Of a stretch of 64,000 nucleotides of DNA, positions 35,833-43,936 are shown piece after piece (position 1 is the stretch's first letter; every line of letters begins with the position of its first letter). The position numbers were made by a program, and so were the translations under genes. The notes under the pieces are model-generated. The model was given only the letters and a program-made list of their open reading frames with translations, was not told the DNA's origin and did no database searches. Source of the DNA: Streptomyces sp. CGMCC 4.7035 (lineage in GTDB: Bacteria; Actinomycetota; Actinomycetes; Streptomycetales; Streptomycetaceae); assembly GCF_031583065.1 (NCBI RefSeq), contig NZ_CP134053.1, positions 1,860,001 to 1,924,000 of the forward strand, written 5' to 3'.

Positions 35833-36477
35833 ATGGCCCTGAACGCCCGCCTCGACCACCGGAACCCCCTCGTGTTCGACACGCACGAGCTGGGTCGGCG
35901 TCCTGGTGCGCTCCAGCGCCTGACCCGCACGGTCGACGCTCCCAGGGACTTCGGTATCCAGGGAGTCATCGGAGTGCCGGAAGGCGCCCCGGTGGAGCTC
36001 GAACTCCGACTCGAGTCGGTCATGGAAGGGGTGCTCGTCACAGGCACCGCCCGTGCATCGGTCGAGGGGGAGTGCGTAAGGTGTCTGGAGCCGCTGGAGC
36101 AGGAGCTCGAAGCGGACTTCCAGGAGATGTTCTCGTACCCTGACGCCGACGACCGGGGCCGTGTCAAAGCGGAACCGGCCGACGACGCCGAGGAAGACGA
36201 GGACAGGCTCTTTCTCGAGGACGGCCTGTTCGACCTCGAACCAGTGCTGCGCGATGCGGTGGTGCTCGCACTGCCGATGCAGCCGGTGTGCCAGGAAGAC
36301 TGCCCTGGTCTGTGCTCCGAGTGCGGAGCACGCCTCGCGGACGACCCGGACCACCACCATGACGCCGTCGACATCCGTTGGGCGGCACTGCAGGGACTCG
36401 CCGGTTCACTCGGAGACGGCGAGAAGGACGAGATGAGCGGCGCCGAAGCGGGCGTCGACGAGAAGCAGGAGAAGTAG
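35833..36477 (+). CDS. DUF177/YceD family protein
   Basis: This 214-residue protein is of the YceD family, found upstream of rpmF in most bacteria and linked to 23S rRNA or ribosome assembly. Visible features are [22 protein letters not shown], the single Cys pair [20 protein letters not shown], and a C-terminal metal-like cluster [16 protein letters not shown], then an acidic end. The ATG at 35833 follows AAAGCAGGA. rpmF starts 2 bases after its stop and rnc follows, so yceD-rpmF-rnc form an operon. The interval from 35669 to 35832 holds its promoter. Confidence 0.92.
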   Translation: MALNARLDHRNPLVFDTHELGRRPGALQRLTRTVDAPRDFGIQGVIGVPEGAPVELELRLESVMEGVLVTGTARASVEGECVRCLEPLEQELEADFQEMFSYPDADDRGRVKAEPADDAEEDEDRLFLEDGLFDLEPVLRDAVVLALPMQPVCQEDCPGLCSECGARLADDPDHHHDAVDIRWAALQGLAGSLGDGEKDEMSGAEAGVDEKQEK

Positions 36478-36479
36478 CC

Positions 36480-36653
36480 GTGGCTGTTCCGAAGCGGAAG
36501 ATGTCGCGCAGCAACACGCGCCACCGCCGGTCGCAGTGGAAGGCTGCGGTCCCCACCCTGGTTGCGTGCGAGCGCTGCCACGAGCCCAAGCAGCAGCACA
36601 TCGCGTGCCCGTCGTGCGGCACCTACAACAAGCGCCAGGTCCTCGAGGTCTGA
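36480..36653 (+). CDS. rpmF: 50S ribosomal protein L32 (zinc-ribbon form)
   Basis: This 57-residue protein begins with GTG 36480 ([20 protein letters not shown]), the basic tail typical of L32. CERC and CPSC form the zinc ribbon, so this is the C+ paralogue. It lies 2 bases after the DUF177 stop and 19 bases before the rnc start, the classical operon. Confidence 0.97.
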   Translation: MAVPKRKMSRSNTRHRRSQWKAAVPTLVACERCHEPKQQHIACPSCGTYNKRQVLEV

Positions 36654-36672
36654 TCGGCTGGTGAGAGTGCTG

Positions 36673-37506
36673 ATGTCTGACGCCAAAAACAGTCCTCGCC
36701 GTAGCGGGGGTGGTTCGGCGGACAACACAGCCTCGTCCCACACGCTTCTGGAAGGGCGGCTCGGCTACAAGGTCGAGTCCGCCCTTCTGGTGCGCGCGCT
36801 GACCCACCGTTCGTACGCGTACGAGAACGGCGGTCTGCCGACGAACGAGCGCCTGGAGTTCCTGGGGGACTCCGTCCTCGGCCTCGTCGTCACCGACACG
36901 CTGTACCGCACCCACCCCGACCTGCCCGAAGGCCAGCTGGCCAAGCTGCGGGCCGCGGTGGTCAACTCGCGTGCGCTGGCGGAGGTGGGCCGCGGGCTCG
37001 ACCTCGGCTCCTTCATCCGGCTCGGCCGGGGCGAGGAGGGCACGGGCGGCCGGGACAAGGCGTCCATTCTTGCCGACACCCTTGAAGCGGTGATCGGCGC
37101 TGTCTATCTCGACCAGGGGCTGGACTCGGCGGGGGAGCTGGTGCACCGCCTGTTCGACCCGTTGATCGAGAAGTCCTCGAATCTCGGTGCCGGCCTGGAC
37201 TGGAAGACCAGCCTCCAGGAGCTGACCGCGACCGAGGGGCTCGGTGTGCCCGAGTACCTGGTCACGGAGACCGGCCCGGACCACGAGAAGACCTTTACTG
37301 CTGCCGCCCGCGTCGGAGGCGTCTCGTACGGCACCGGCACCGGCCGCAGCAAGAAGGAGGCGGAGCAGCAGGCCGCGGAGTCGGCCTGGCGCTCCATCCG
37401 CGCAGCAGCGGACGAGCGCGCGAAGGCGGCTGCCGAGGCGGGGTCCCCCGACGGGATCACCGACACCAAGGCCTCCGCCGCGGCGAGCGACACGGCCACG
37501 GCCTGA
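36673..37506 (+). CDS. rnc: Ribonuclease III
   Basis: This 277-residue double-strand RNA endonuclease (AbsB in S. coelicolor, a global regulator of antibiotic genes) has the signature [21 protein letters not shown], the second metal cluster [17 protein letters not shown], and a C-terminal dsRNA-binding domain ([48 protein letters not shown]). An Ala-rich tail ends it. The start ATG 36673 gives [12 protein letters not shown]; an in-frame GTG at 36661 would add four residues. Confidence 0.96.
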   Translation: MSDAKNSPRRSGGGSADNTASSHTLLEGRLGYKVESALLVRALTHRSYAYENGGLPTNERLEFLGDSVLGLVVTDTLYRTHPDLPEGQLAKLRAAVVNSRALAEVGRGLDLGSFIRLGRGEEGTGGRDKASILADTLEAVIGAVYLDQGLDSAGELVHRLFDPLIEKSSNLGAGLDWKTSLQELTATEGLGVPEYLVTETGPDHEKTFTAAARVGGVSYGTGTGRSKKEAEQQAAESAWRSIRAAADERAKAAAEAGSPDGITDTKASAAASDTATA

Positions 37507-37528
37507 ATCCTCCGGCACATCCTTCGAA

Positions 37529-37568
37529 ACGGACCCCGCCCCGGCGACAGCGCCGCGGCGGGGTCCGT
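37529..37568 (+). terminator. Terminator after rnc
   Basis: A 12-bp stem (ACGGACCCCGCC at 37529-37540 with 37557-37568) has a GC-rich 16-base loop, 22 bases after the rnc stop. Confidence 0.8.
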
Positions 37569-37591
37569 CGCATGAGGCGCGCGCGCCGCGC

Positions 37592-37699
37592 CGGCGCCGG
37601 GCCTTCTCCGCCTGCCGCTCGGCCCTACGGCGCCGGGTTTTCTCTGGCTGCTGCTCGGCCCCACGGCTCCGGGTCTCCTCCGGCTCGGGCCGCTGGGTG
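37592..37699. repeat. 36-bp tandem repeats between rnc and mutM
   Basis: Units beginning CGGCGCCGGG at 37592 and 37628 and CGGCTCCGGG at 37664 repeat at exactly 36 bases. Copies 1 and 2 agree at about 80 percent of positions; copy 3 agrees in its first half. This fills most of the 387-bp gap from 37507 to 37893; the rest holds the rnc terminator and the mutM ribosome binding site. Confidence 0.65.
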
Positions 37700-37893
37700 T
37701 GGCCGGGGATTCGTCAGTGCGGTCGGAGTTCCGGGAGCGGGGTGCGGGGGCCGCGCCCGAAAGTGGTGCCCTGCTTCCGCCCGGCCTGCCGCCGTTCCCT
37801 CCGCCGAGGCCGGAAGGCGCTCGTCGAGCCGCTTTGTTCAAGAGGTACCCTGCGGACATCGCCCCCCCTCGTTCCCCCTTCCGGAGGAGTCCC

Positions 37894-38754
37894 GTGCCCG
37901 AGCTGCCCGAGGTCGAAGTCGTGCGGCGTGGCCTGGAGCGCTGGGTCGCCCACCGGACCGTCGCCGACGTCGAGGTGCTGCATCCGCGTGCCGTCCGCCG
38001 GCACACCGCGGGTGGCGAGGACTTCGCGCACCGGCTGAAGGGGCAGCGCCTCGGTACCCCGAGCCGCCGCGGCAAATACCTCTGGATCCCGGTGGAGACC
38101 ATGGGTACGGCGACCCTGGCCCACCTCGGCATGAGCGGCCAGCTTCTCGTCCAGCCGTACGACACCCCGGACGAGAAGCACCTGCGTATCCGCCTGCGCT
38201 TCGACGACGCCCTCGGTACCGAGCTCCGCTTCGTCGACCAGCGCACCTTCGGCGGCCTCTCGCTGCACGACACCACGCCCGACGGCCTGCCCGACGTGAT
38301 CGCGCACATCGCCCGCGACCCCCTCGACCCGCTCTTCGACGACGAGGCCTTCCACCGGGCACTGCGGCGCAAGCGCACGACCATCAAACGGGCCCTGCTC
38401 GATCAGTCTTTGATCAGCGGCGTCGGCAACATCTACGCGGACGAGGCCCTTTGGCGTGCCCGTATCCACTACGAGCGGCCGACCGCGAACTTCACGCGCC
38501 CGCGTACGACCGAACTCCTCGGCCATGTCCGGGAGGTGATGAATGCCGCGCTCGCTGTCGGCGGCACCAGCTTCGACAGTCTCTATGTCAACGTCAACGG
38601 AGAGTCGGGCTACTTCGACCGGTCACTGGACGCGTACGGCCGCGAAGGACTGCCCTGCCGGCGCTGCGCCACACCGATGCGCCGCCGCCCCTGGATGAAC
38701 CGGTCCAGCTACTTCTGCCCGAGGTGTCAGCGGGTGCCGCGCGTTTCTTCGTAG
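37894..38754 (+). CDS. mutM: Formamidopyrimidine-DNA glycosylase
   Basis: This 286-residue bifunctional glycosylase/AP lyase removes 8-oxoguanine and formamidopyrimidines. The catalytic N-terminus is [14 protein letters not shown] (Pro after the removed Met, Glu next). [11 protein letters not shown] contains the conserved Lys, the helix-two-turn-helix is in [22 protein letters not shown], and the zinc finger is [12 protein letters not shown]...YFCPRCQ. GTG 37894 is preceded by CCGGAGGAG. Its 3' end overlaps the convergent HxlR gene by 28 bases. Confidence 0.97.
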   Translation: MPELPEVEVVRRGLERWVAHRTVADVEVLHPRAVRRHTAGGEDFAHRLKGQRLGTPSRRGKYLWIPVETMGTATLAHLGMSGQLLVQPYDTPDEKHLRIRLRFDDALGTELRFVDQRTFGGLSLHDTTPDGLPDVIAHIARDPLDPLFDDEAFHRALRRKRTTIKRALLDQSLISGVGNIYADEALWRARIHYERPTANFTRPRTTELLGHVREVMNAALAVGGTSFDSLYVNVNGESGYFDRSLDAYGREGLPCRRCATPMRRRPWMNRSSYFCPRCQRVPRVSS

Positions 38755-39128
38755 GACCGGCGTGCTTCCAGCACGTCGTCCATCCGCCCCTCCACGAAGT
38801 GGATGAGGGCCAGGAGGCGCTCGGCGACCTCGCGGCCCAGGGGAGTCAGTTCGTAGTCCACGCGGGGCGGATTCGTCGGCTGTGCCTCGCGGTGCACCAG
38901 ACCGTCACGCTCCAGCGCGTGCAGGGTCTGGGACAGCATCTTCTCGCTCACGCCGTCGACACGGCGGCGCAGCTCGTTGAAGCGGAAGGGCCCCTCGTGC
39001 AGGGCTCCCAGCGTGAGCGTGCCCCAGCGTCCCGTGACGTGCTCCAGCGTGCCCCGCGAGGGACAGGCCTTGGCGAACACGTTGTAGGGGAGGTTCTGGT
39101 CCTCCGTGAGCTGTTGCGTGCTGTTCAT
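38727..39128 (-). CDS. HxlR-family transcriptional regulator
   Basis: This 133-residue winged-helix regulator has [23 protein letters not shown] (HxlR N-terminal Cys and helix), [33 protein letters not shown] (recognition helix and wing) and [18 protein letters not shown]. The single N-terminal Cys is at the position that senses quinones or reactive electrophiles in YodB/QorR-type members. The start is ATG 39128. It is divergent from a flavodoxin-like reductase, with paired palindromes in between, which fits repression of that gene relieved by quinone or aldehyde stress. That role is inferred from family and context. Confidence 0.9.
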   Translation of the reverse strand: MNSTQQLTEDQNLPYNVFAKACPSRGTLEHVTGRWGTLTLGALHEGPFRFNELRRRVDGVSEKMLSQTLHALERDGLVHREAQPTNPPRVDYELTPLGREVAERLLALIHFVEGRMDDVLEARRSYEETRGTR

Positions 39129-39150
39129 GACACAAGCGTAGCCGAACACA

Positions 39151-39188
39151 GCGCTAACCAACAGGTTGCACTAACCGAAAGTTAGTGC
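39151..39188. promoter_or_regulatory. Tandem palindromic operator of the HxlR-reductase pair
   Basis: A perfect palindrome has GCACTAAC (39168-39175) and GTTAGTGC (39181-39188) around CGAAA. Directly left is a related imperfect one, GCGCTAACC (39151-39159) and GGTTGC (39164-39169). The centres are about 17 bases apart, so two dimers could bind side by side across the divergent promoters. Confidence 0.8.
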
Positions 39189-39261
39189 TTTCCTTTTTTC
39201 ATCGCTGGTGAGCTGCTCCTTCCTCGCGGCTCCCGTTCATGCTTCCAAGGAGTACGTCACC

Positions 39262-39846
39262 ATGACCGCCCCTGTTGTCTCCATCGCCTACCACTCCGGC
39301 TACGGCCACACCACCGTCCTCGCCGAGGCCGTACGGGACGGCGCCGTGGAGGCCGGCGCCCAGGTGCACCTCATCAAGGTCGACGAGATCACCGACGAGC
39401 AGTGGGCGATCCTGGACGCCTCGGACGCGATCGTCTTCGGTTCACCGACCTACATGGGCACCGCGTCCGGCGCCTTCCATGTCTTCGCCGAGGCCTCGTC
39501 GAAGCGCTGGTTCGGGCAGGACTGGAAGGACAAGCTGGCCGCCGGCTTCACCAACTCCGGATCCAAGAGCGGTGACAAGCTGCACACCCTCCAGTTCTTC
39601 CAGATCCTGGCCGCACAGCACGGCATGAACTGGGTCAATCTCGGTCTGCACCCGGGCTGGAACAACAGCGCCGGCTCCGAGTACGACCTCAACCGGCTCG
39701 GCGTCTTCCTCGGTGCCGCCGCGCAGACGAACGTCGACGAGGGCCCGGAGGCCGTCCACAAGGCCGACGCGGCGACGGCCCGGCACCTCGGCCGCCGCGT
39801 CGCGGAGACGGCGAGGCAGTTCGGGCTGGGCCGCGCGGCGGCGTAG
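39262..39846 (+). CDS. Flavodoxin-like NAD(P)H:quinone oxidoreductase (WrbA-like)
   Basis: This 194-residue FMN protein has SIAYHSGYGHTTVLAEAVRDGA (phosphate loop), DASDAIVFGSPTYMGTASGAFHVF (FMN ring loop), and AGFTNSGSKSGDKLHTLQFFQILAAQHGMNWV. WrbA-type enzymes reduce quinones by two electrons and protect from redox cycling. The ATG at 39262 follows CCAAGGAG. The divergent HxlR regulator and the palindromes in front of it suggest induction by quinones. Confidence 0.9.
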   Translation: MTAPVVSIAYHSGYGHTTVLAEAVRDGAVEAGAQVHLIKVDEITDEQWAILDASDAIVFGSPTYMGTASGAFHVFAEASSKRWFGQDWKDKLAAGFTNSGSKSGDKLHTLQFFQILAAQHGMNWVNLGLHPGWNNSAGSEYDLNRLGVFLGAAAQTNVDEGPEAVHKADAATARHLGRRVAETARQFGLGRAAA

Positions 39847-39854
39847 GCATGGCC

Positions 39855-39887
39855 GTGCCCCCGACCGGAGTCCCCGGCCGGGGGCAC
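39855..39887 (+). terminator. Terminator after the quinone reductase gene
   Basis: A 14-position stem with one mismatch (GTGCCCCCGACCGG at 39855-39868, 39874-39887) has a 5-base loop, just behind the stop at 39846. The following gap to 40131 contains no other gene that I can support. Confidence 0.82.
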
Positions 39888-40131
39888 GCCACCCGTACGA
39901 AGCGCGTCAGTAACCGAAGAAGTGACGCGCCGGGTCTCCGACCTGCGGTCGCCTGACCGATGGTCGCTTGGTACCTGGGAGTGAGGGCGGGCACCCCTCC
40001 GCCTTGGGCGGCAGCGGCCCCGCTCCTGACAGCCATGTCACCCGAATGGCGCAACATGATGTGCCACCCGCATGGGCGAAGCTCAAGCTGGCTAGTGCCC
40101 CAATCGAGGTAATCCGTGAAAGGGGAACCGA

Positions 40132-40347
40132 ATGAGCATTCGACGAATCCTCGCCGCCGTCATCGCCACGGCAGCCCTCGCCGGACTCGGCCTCACAGGC
40201 GCCGCCACCGCCACCGCCGCCACCGCAAAGGGTGCCCCATCCGTCGTCAGCCCTACGGAGTGCAGGGAGGGCGGCGGAGTGCCCCGGATCGACTTGCCGG
40301 GCAACCCCTGCGTGGGCGGCAAGTACGACGGCCAGGCGGTCGACTAA
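40132..40347 (+). CDS. Small secreted peptide with two cysteines
   Basis: This 71-residue protein has a clear Sec signal: MSIRRILAAVIATAALAGLGLTG is basic then hydrophobic, with cleavage likely after ATA or TAA near residues 28-31. The mature part of about 40 residues has exactly two Cys (TECREGG and GNPCVGG, 15 residues apart), likely one disulfide, and ends KYDGQAVD. ATG 40132 follows AAAGGGGAACCG. I do not recognise the family. A hairpin follows at once. It stands alone between two unrelated genes. Confidence 0.78.
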   Translation: MSIRRILAAVIATAALAGLGLTGAATATAATAKGAPSVVSPTECREGGGVPRIDLPGNPCVGGKYDGQAVD

Positions 40348-40357
40348 ACCCCACAAG

Positions 40358-40386
40358 GCGCCCCGCAGCCACGCGCCGCGGGGCGC
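40358..40386 (+). terminator. Terminator after the small secreted peptide
   Basis: A 9-bp stem (GCGCCCCGC at 40358-40366 with 40378-40386) and an 11-base loop, 11 bases after the stop. Confidence 0.75.
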
Positions 40387-40518
40387 TCCCGCGCGAGCGT
40401 AGCCGGGAGAGTCGCAGGGACTGTGCCGACCCACGCAAGACTCTCGGGTGGAGACTGCAGCAGGCCGGCGGCGACGCGCACGGATGCCCAAAGGCGGCGT
40501 GCCCCGCGGTCCTCGGCC

Positions 40519-41202
40519 CTACTCCAGGGTCTTCGCAGCGTTGCGGATGACCTCGAGGACAGCGTTGGGCTGGGAGAGCATCGGGACGTGGCTGCTGTCG
40601 AGGCTGACGGTCGTGGCCTTCATCCGTTCGGCGGAAGCGCGCTCCCGGTCCGGGTTCACCGTGCGGTCCTGGGTGCCCACGATGTACCAGCTCGGCTTCG
40701 CTCGCCAGGCATTGCCGGGTACCTGCTGGTCGAAGAGGTCCGCGATCGGCGGGTTAGCGGTCGCCAGCACGAGCTTTTGTTCCTCCAGCGGCAGGTCGCC
40801 GCAGAAGTCGCCGATACCCGACTCCTTGAGGTAGATGCGGTTGTCGGCGACCTCAAGGTGCTCGAAAACCGGCGAGCTGGGAAACGCGGCCAGGTGCTGC
40901 TGCGAGGTCTCGTCGTCGTCCGGGGCAAGCGCGCAGATGTACACAAGAGCGCCCACCCGGTCGTGCACGCCCGCCTTGGTGATCAGCGTGCCGCCGTAGG
41001 AGTGGCCCACGAGCACGACCGGGCCGGGCACGTGGTTGATCGCGCGGGTTACGCAGTCGACGTCGCCTGCGAGCGAGTCAAGCCCATGCTGCGACGCGAA
41101 GACCTCGCGACCCTCGGCCTGGAGTGCGGGGATGAGCTTTGCGAAGCACGAGCCATCGGCCCACAAGCCGTGGGCCAGCACGATGCTGGCTTTTCCGGCC
41201 AT
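40519..41202 (-). CDS. Alpha/beta hydrolase
   Basis: This 227-residue esterase-like protein has the oxyanion segment VLAHGLWADGSCF, the nucleophile elbow GHSYGG (Ser), an acidic residue region in GTQDRTVNPDRERA and the catalytic His in LDSSHVPMLSQP. It resembles the salicylate/methyl-ester hydrolase-like group found widely in Streptomyces. The start ATG 41202 has GGGGAGG upstream; 23 further in-frame codons are unlikely. Codon use includes less favoured codons (for example GCTAAC, AGCTTTTG) than its neighbours, and it lies beside an integrase remnant, so transfer is plausible. Confidence 0.87.
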   Translation of the reverse strand: MAGKASIVLAHGLWADGSCFAKLIPALQAEGREVFASQHGLDSLAGDVDCVTRAINHVPGPVVLVGHSYGGTLITKAGVHDRVGALVYICALAPDDDETSQQHLAAFPSSPVFEHLEVADNRIYLKESGIGDFCGDLPLEEQKLVLATANPPIADLFDQQVPGNAWRAKPSWYIVGTQDRTVNPDRERASAERMKATTVSLDSSHVPMLSQPNAVLEVIRNAAKTLE

Positions 41203-41271
41203 GAGTGCCTCCCCTGTCGCTACGTCGCTACCTGCAGCGGAGATCCACTTCGTTTGATCCTCTTTGTTCAC

Positions 41272-41685
41272 CGTAGGTGGGAACTACAGGTGCCGCTCGC
41301 CCGACACGAGGTCCAGGCGCGGCTGCACGCGATCCCGTATCTCGGCACGCGGCCGTTGGCGTCGTTCGTGGTTCTGCCGCTGGACCGGAATCGCTTCAAC
41401 GACCGCGTATGGCGGCCGGCGCTTGGGGCCGCAGGCGTCAAGACCGGTCGGGACAACGGCATGCACGCGCTGCGGCACTTCTACGCTTCGGTGCTGCTGG
41501 ACGCGGGGGAGAGCATCAAGGCCCTGAGCGAGTACCTGGGCCACCACGACCCGGGTTTCACGCTGCGGACGTACACGCACCTGATGCCGTCGAGCGGGAC
41601 CCGGACCCGGGCCGCCGTGGATCGCGTCTTCGGGGACGAGGAACCCACGGTTGACGGCCCGGACACGGCCCAGGAGGGTGCATAG
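41272..41685 (+). pseudogene. Truncated tyrosine recombinase (phage/plasmid-type integrase), C-terminal part
   Basis: Only the C-terminal catalytic region of a tyrosine integrase remains. RRWELQVPLARHEVQARLHA begins inside the domain. The HxLRH box is HALRHFYASVLLDAGESIKA, the next His is in LGHHDPGFT and the nucleophile Tyr in LRTYTHLMPSS. The first catalytic Arg box, the core-binding and arm-binding domains are missing. No good start codon stands at 41272; upstream in-frame sequence is antisense to the hydrolase gene. It is therefore a remnant of an integrated element similar to actinomycete integrative plasmids. The HALRH-to-Tyr part is intact, so decay affects the 5' end only. Confidence 0.85.
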
Positions 41686-41705
41686 CCGTCTGACCTGCGG
41701 CTATC

Positions 41706-42650
41706 TCAGTAACCGAAGTCCTGCGTCCACCAGGGCCCACCGGACCCGAAGTGCACGCCGACACCCAGCGTCTTGAAGTCGCAGTTCAGTATGTTCGCCC
41801 GGTGGCCGGGGCTGTTCATCCAGGCATCCATCACGGCCTCGGCGGTCGTCTGGCCGCGGGCGATGTTCTCGCCGCCCAGGCTCCTTATGCCGAGCGCGGC
41901 CGCACGGTCCCAGGGGTCGTTGCCGCTGGGGTCGGTGTGGTCGAAGAAGTTCCGCGCGGCCATGTCCTGGCTGAACGCCTCCGCCAGCTTCCGCAGGGGG
42001 CTGCTCTGTTTCAGAGGGCTGCAGCCCACCTTGGCCCGCTCCTCGTTCACGAGCTTGAGCACCTGGACCTCGGCCGAGGCCTCGCCGGGCACGGTCACCG
42101 ACGGGGTGGTCTTCGGCTTCTTCGGGGCCTTCTTCGCCGGCGGCGCGGCCGTCGCCGACTTCGTCGGGGACGGCTTCGGCGAGGCGGTCCGCGTCGGCGT
42201 CGCCGGGGACGCCGAGGCCGAGGGGACCGCGGCCGGCGCGGAGGAGCGGTCGGAGTTACGGCTCGTGGACTCGGAGCCACGGTCGTTCGCGGGGCCGCTC
42301 GCGCCCCCCTGCTCGGTCGCGAAGCCCGACGGGGTGGTGCCCCCGGCCTGCGCGCTGCCGGAGTTGCCGCTCACCGAGAACTGTTTGCCACCGGGCAGCA
42401 CCCCGGTGGCGACCGCCACCGTGCCCAGCGCGACGGCCGCGGAGACGCCCAGCAGGCCCGTGCGTACCGGCGTCGCGGCCTTCGCCTTGCGGTGCGAGCG
42501 GGTCGCGAGCCGCTCGGCCTCCAGGACCGCGGCGAAGCCGTAGAGGTTTTCCGGGCCGTAGCGCTCCGTGGGGATCTCCTGCTTCTGTGTGACCCCCCCG
42601 GCGCGGCCTGAGGCCGCACGTCCGGCGGCGGAGCGTCGGTGGCGTCCCAT
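41706..42650 (-). CDS. CAP (SCP/PR1/YkwD) domain membrane-anchored protein
   Basis: This 314-residue protein has a short basic cytoplasmic start (MGRHRRSAAGRAASG), one membrane segment (TGLLGVSAAVALGTVAVATG, about residues 64-83), a long Ser/Thr/Pro/Lys-rich external linker, and a C-terminal CAP domain of about 115 residues: EVQVLKLVNEERAKVGCSPL, FSQDMAARNFFDHTDPSG, GENIARGQTTAEAVMDAWMNSPGHRANILN, ending WWTQDFGY. The His residues of FDHTD and SPGHRANI form the usual CAP cavity. Its role outside the cell is unknown. ATG 42650 is the start. Confidence 0.93.
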   Translation of the reverse strand: MGRHRRSAAGRAASGRAGGVTQKQEIPTERYGPENLYGFAAVLEAERLATRSHRKAKAATPVRTGLLGVSAAVALGTVAVATGVLPGGKQFSVSGNSGSAQAGGTTPSGFATEQGGASGPANDRGSESTSRNSDRSSAPAAVPSASASPATPTRTASPKPSPTKSATAAPPAKKAPKKPKTTPSVTVPGEASAEVQVLKLVNEERAKVGCSPLKQSSPLRKLAEAFSQDMAARNFFDHTDPSGNDPWDRAAALGIRSLGGENIARGQTTAEAVMDAWMNSPGHRANILNCDFKTLGVGVHFGSGGPWWTQDFGY

Positions 42651-42792
42651 CTGCTGGCCTTCCTGATCTTGCGGTCAGCGCCCCTCACCCGAACGAGTGA
42701 GTTTCACATGAGATTTATCTGGACCGGGACGGTACCGCATGGCGCTGGGGGACGAAGTGCCTGGTGTGACATTGGCCAGTTAGCGTGCAGCC

Positions 42793-43074
42793 ATGAACGA
42801 CGATGCTCGGCTCGTCGCGTGGGTGCGCGGGCGTGTCCAAGGTGTGGGTTTCCGCTGGTTCACGCGAGCCAAGGCGCTGGAGATCGGCGGCCTGAGTGGT
42901 TTTGCTCTCAATTTGGACGACGGGCGCGTCCAGGTGGTCGCCGAAGGCTCGCGGGAGGGCTGCGAGGGCCTGCTGGACTGGCTCCAGGGCGACGACACAC
43001 CCGGGCGTGTGGACGGAGTCACTGAGATTTGGGACACGCCCCGCGGTGGCTACGACGGCTTCGCGATCCGCTGA
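42793..43074 (+). CDS. acyP: Acylphosphatase
   Basis: This 93-residue enzyme hydrolyses acyl phosphates. The signature [20 protein letters not shown] contains the catalytic Arg; [14 protein letters not shown] contains the conserved Asn (LNLDDG). Length is typical. ATG 42793 is preceded by only a weak ribosome binding site. I recall acyP upstream of smc in S. coelicolor, which agrees with the order here. Confidence 0.95.
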   Translation: MNDDARLVAWVRGRVQGVGFRWFTRAKALEIGGLSGFALNLDDGRVQVVAEGSREGCEGLLDWLQGDDTPGRVDGVTEIWDTPRGGYDGFAIR

Positions 43075-43454
43075 GTCGGGTCCGGCGGACCGCCCCGCGG
43101 AAGCGGAGGGACATGCCACTGGCACCTGCCCGAAGCAGAAAGGGCCTGGTGGTTGCCAAGAAGCGCTGGTCGTGGCAGGCTCCGCAGATAAGGATGATCT
43201 CCACGCCCTCAGGGGTCCGCAGGAGTCGCAGTGCCGCCCTTCGAGGGCCGCGCGCACGCGGGCTGCCCGCCAATACGGGGTGTGATCGTGTTGACCGTCA
43301 AACTTTTTGGTGAGACGCTGAAAGCCCCGCGCACCTTAGCTGTTTGGCATGTAAGAACGGCAGCACAAACTCAAGAGTGCCAAGCACCGCGGGTGCGAAT
43401 CCCTCACGACCCACACCGCTTCGGTCGGTCACTCAGTGTGGAGGACCATCCATC
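43075..43454. other. Structured 380-bp gap with tRNA-like T-arm and hairpins
   Basis: No convincing gene lies here. TTGGCA (43344-43349) and TGCCAA (43378-43383) can pair around a 28-base loop, followed at once by GCACC-GCG-GGTGC (43384-43396) and the string GGGTGCGAATCCC, which resembles a T-arm. No acceptor stem or anticodon arm can be built, so it is not called a tRNA. It may be the leader of the small gene at 43455. Confidence 0.4.
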
Positions 43455-43658
43455 ATGGCAAAGGCGCTTCTCGGTTACGTCGGCGGCTCCGACCCGCGAC
43501 TCCTCGCCGAGATGCGACGGCTCCAGCAGCGCGTCCAGGAGCTCGAATCCGAGCTCGTACGGATCCAGGCGGAGAACGACGCGCTGACGGCTGCCGCTTC
43601 TCACGACAGGATCATGGAGAGCATCGACGCACACCAGGCGGAGCCTGCGCTCACCTGA
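43455..43658 (+). CDS. Small coiled-coil protein upstream of smc
   Basis: This 67-residue protein (MAKALLGYVGGSDPRLLAEM) has a heptad-rich helix, RRLQQRVQELESELVRIQAENDALTA, and an acidic end. There is no enzymatic motif. I have seen similar short proteins in Streptomyces without a described role. ATG 43455 gives good codon bias, although no clean Shine-Dalgarno is visible (GAGGACC lies 9-15 bases upstream). A terminator follows before smc. Confidence 0.78.
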   Translation: MAKALLGYVGGSDPRLLAEMRRLQQRVQELESELVRIQAENDALTAAASHDRIMESIDAHQAEPALT

Positions 43659-43733
43659 TCACTGCACCGCTACACGACAACAGCACACGCAGTGGTTGGC
43701 TGCCCGTATCAACCGCTCGGTTGTCAGAGTTGC

Positions 43734-43755
43734 AAGGGACGCCTCGGCGTCCCTT
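43734..43755 (+). terminator. Terminator between small coiled-coil gene and smc
   Basis: A 10-bp perfect stem (AAGGGACGCC at 43734-43743 with 43746-43755) is followed by the T-rich CTTTCTTG, one of the few terminators in the window with a U tract. Confidence 0.85.
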
Positions 43756-43936
43756 CTTTCTTGCCCCGCGTTTCCTGCCCGGCGTCTGCCGCGCCGCGCT
43801 TGTCGCCCCGCGATGGTTGCCCGCGCACCCTTTCAGTCTCTTTAACGGATGGTGTGCCCTGCACGTTCATGGGTGAAACCGTGGGGTTGCCAGGGTTCAT
43901 GGAGTGAGATACCGGCGGAAGGTAGAGTCCAGCGGC

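Noticed and set aside
40423..41685. 420-codon plus-strand ORF read as a full integrase
   Set aside because: Its first 280 codons are antisense to the alpha/beta hydrolase. Only the part from about 41272 resembles a recombinase, so it is called a truncated pseudogene.
43384..43420. Possible tRNA gene suggested by GGGTGCGAATCCC
   Set aside because: No acceptor stem, D-arm or anticodon arm can be folded around it, the T-stem has a mismatch and the usual TT at the loop start is TG.
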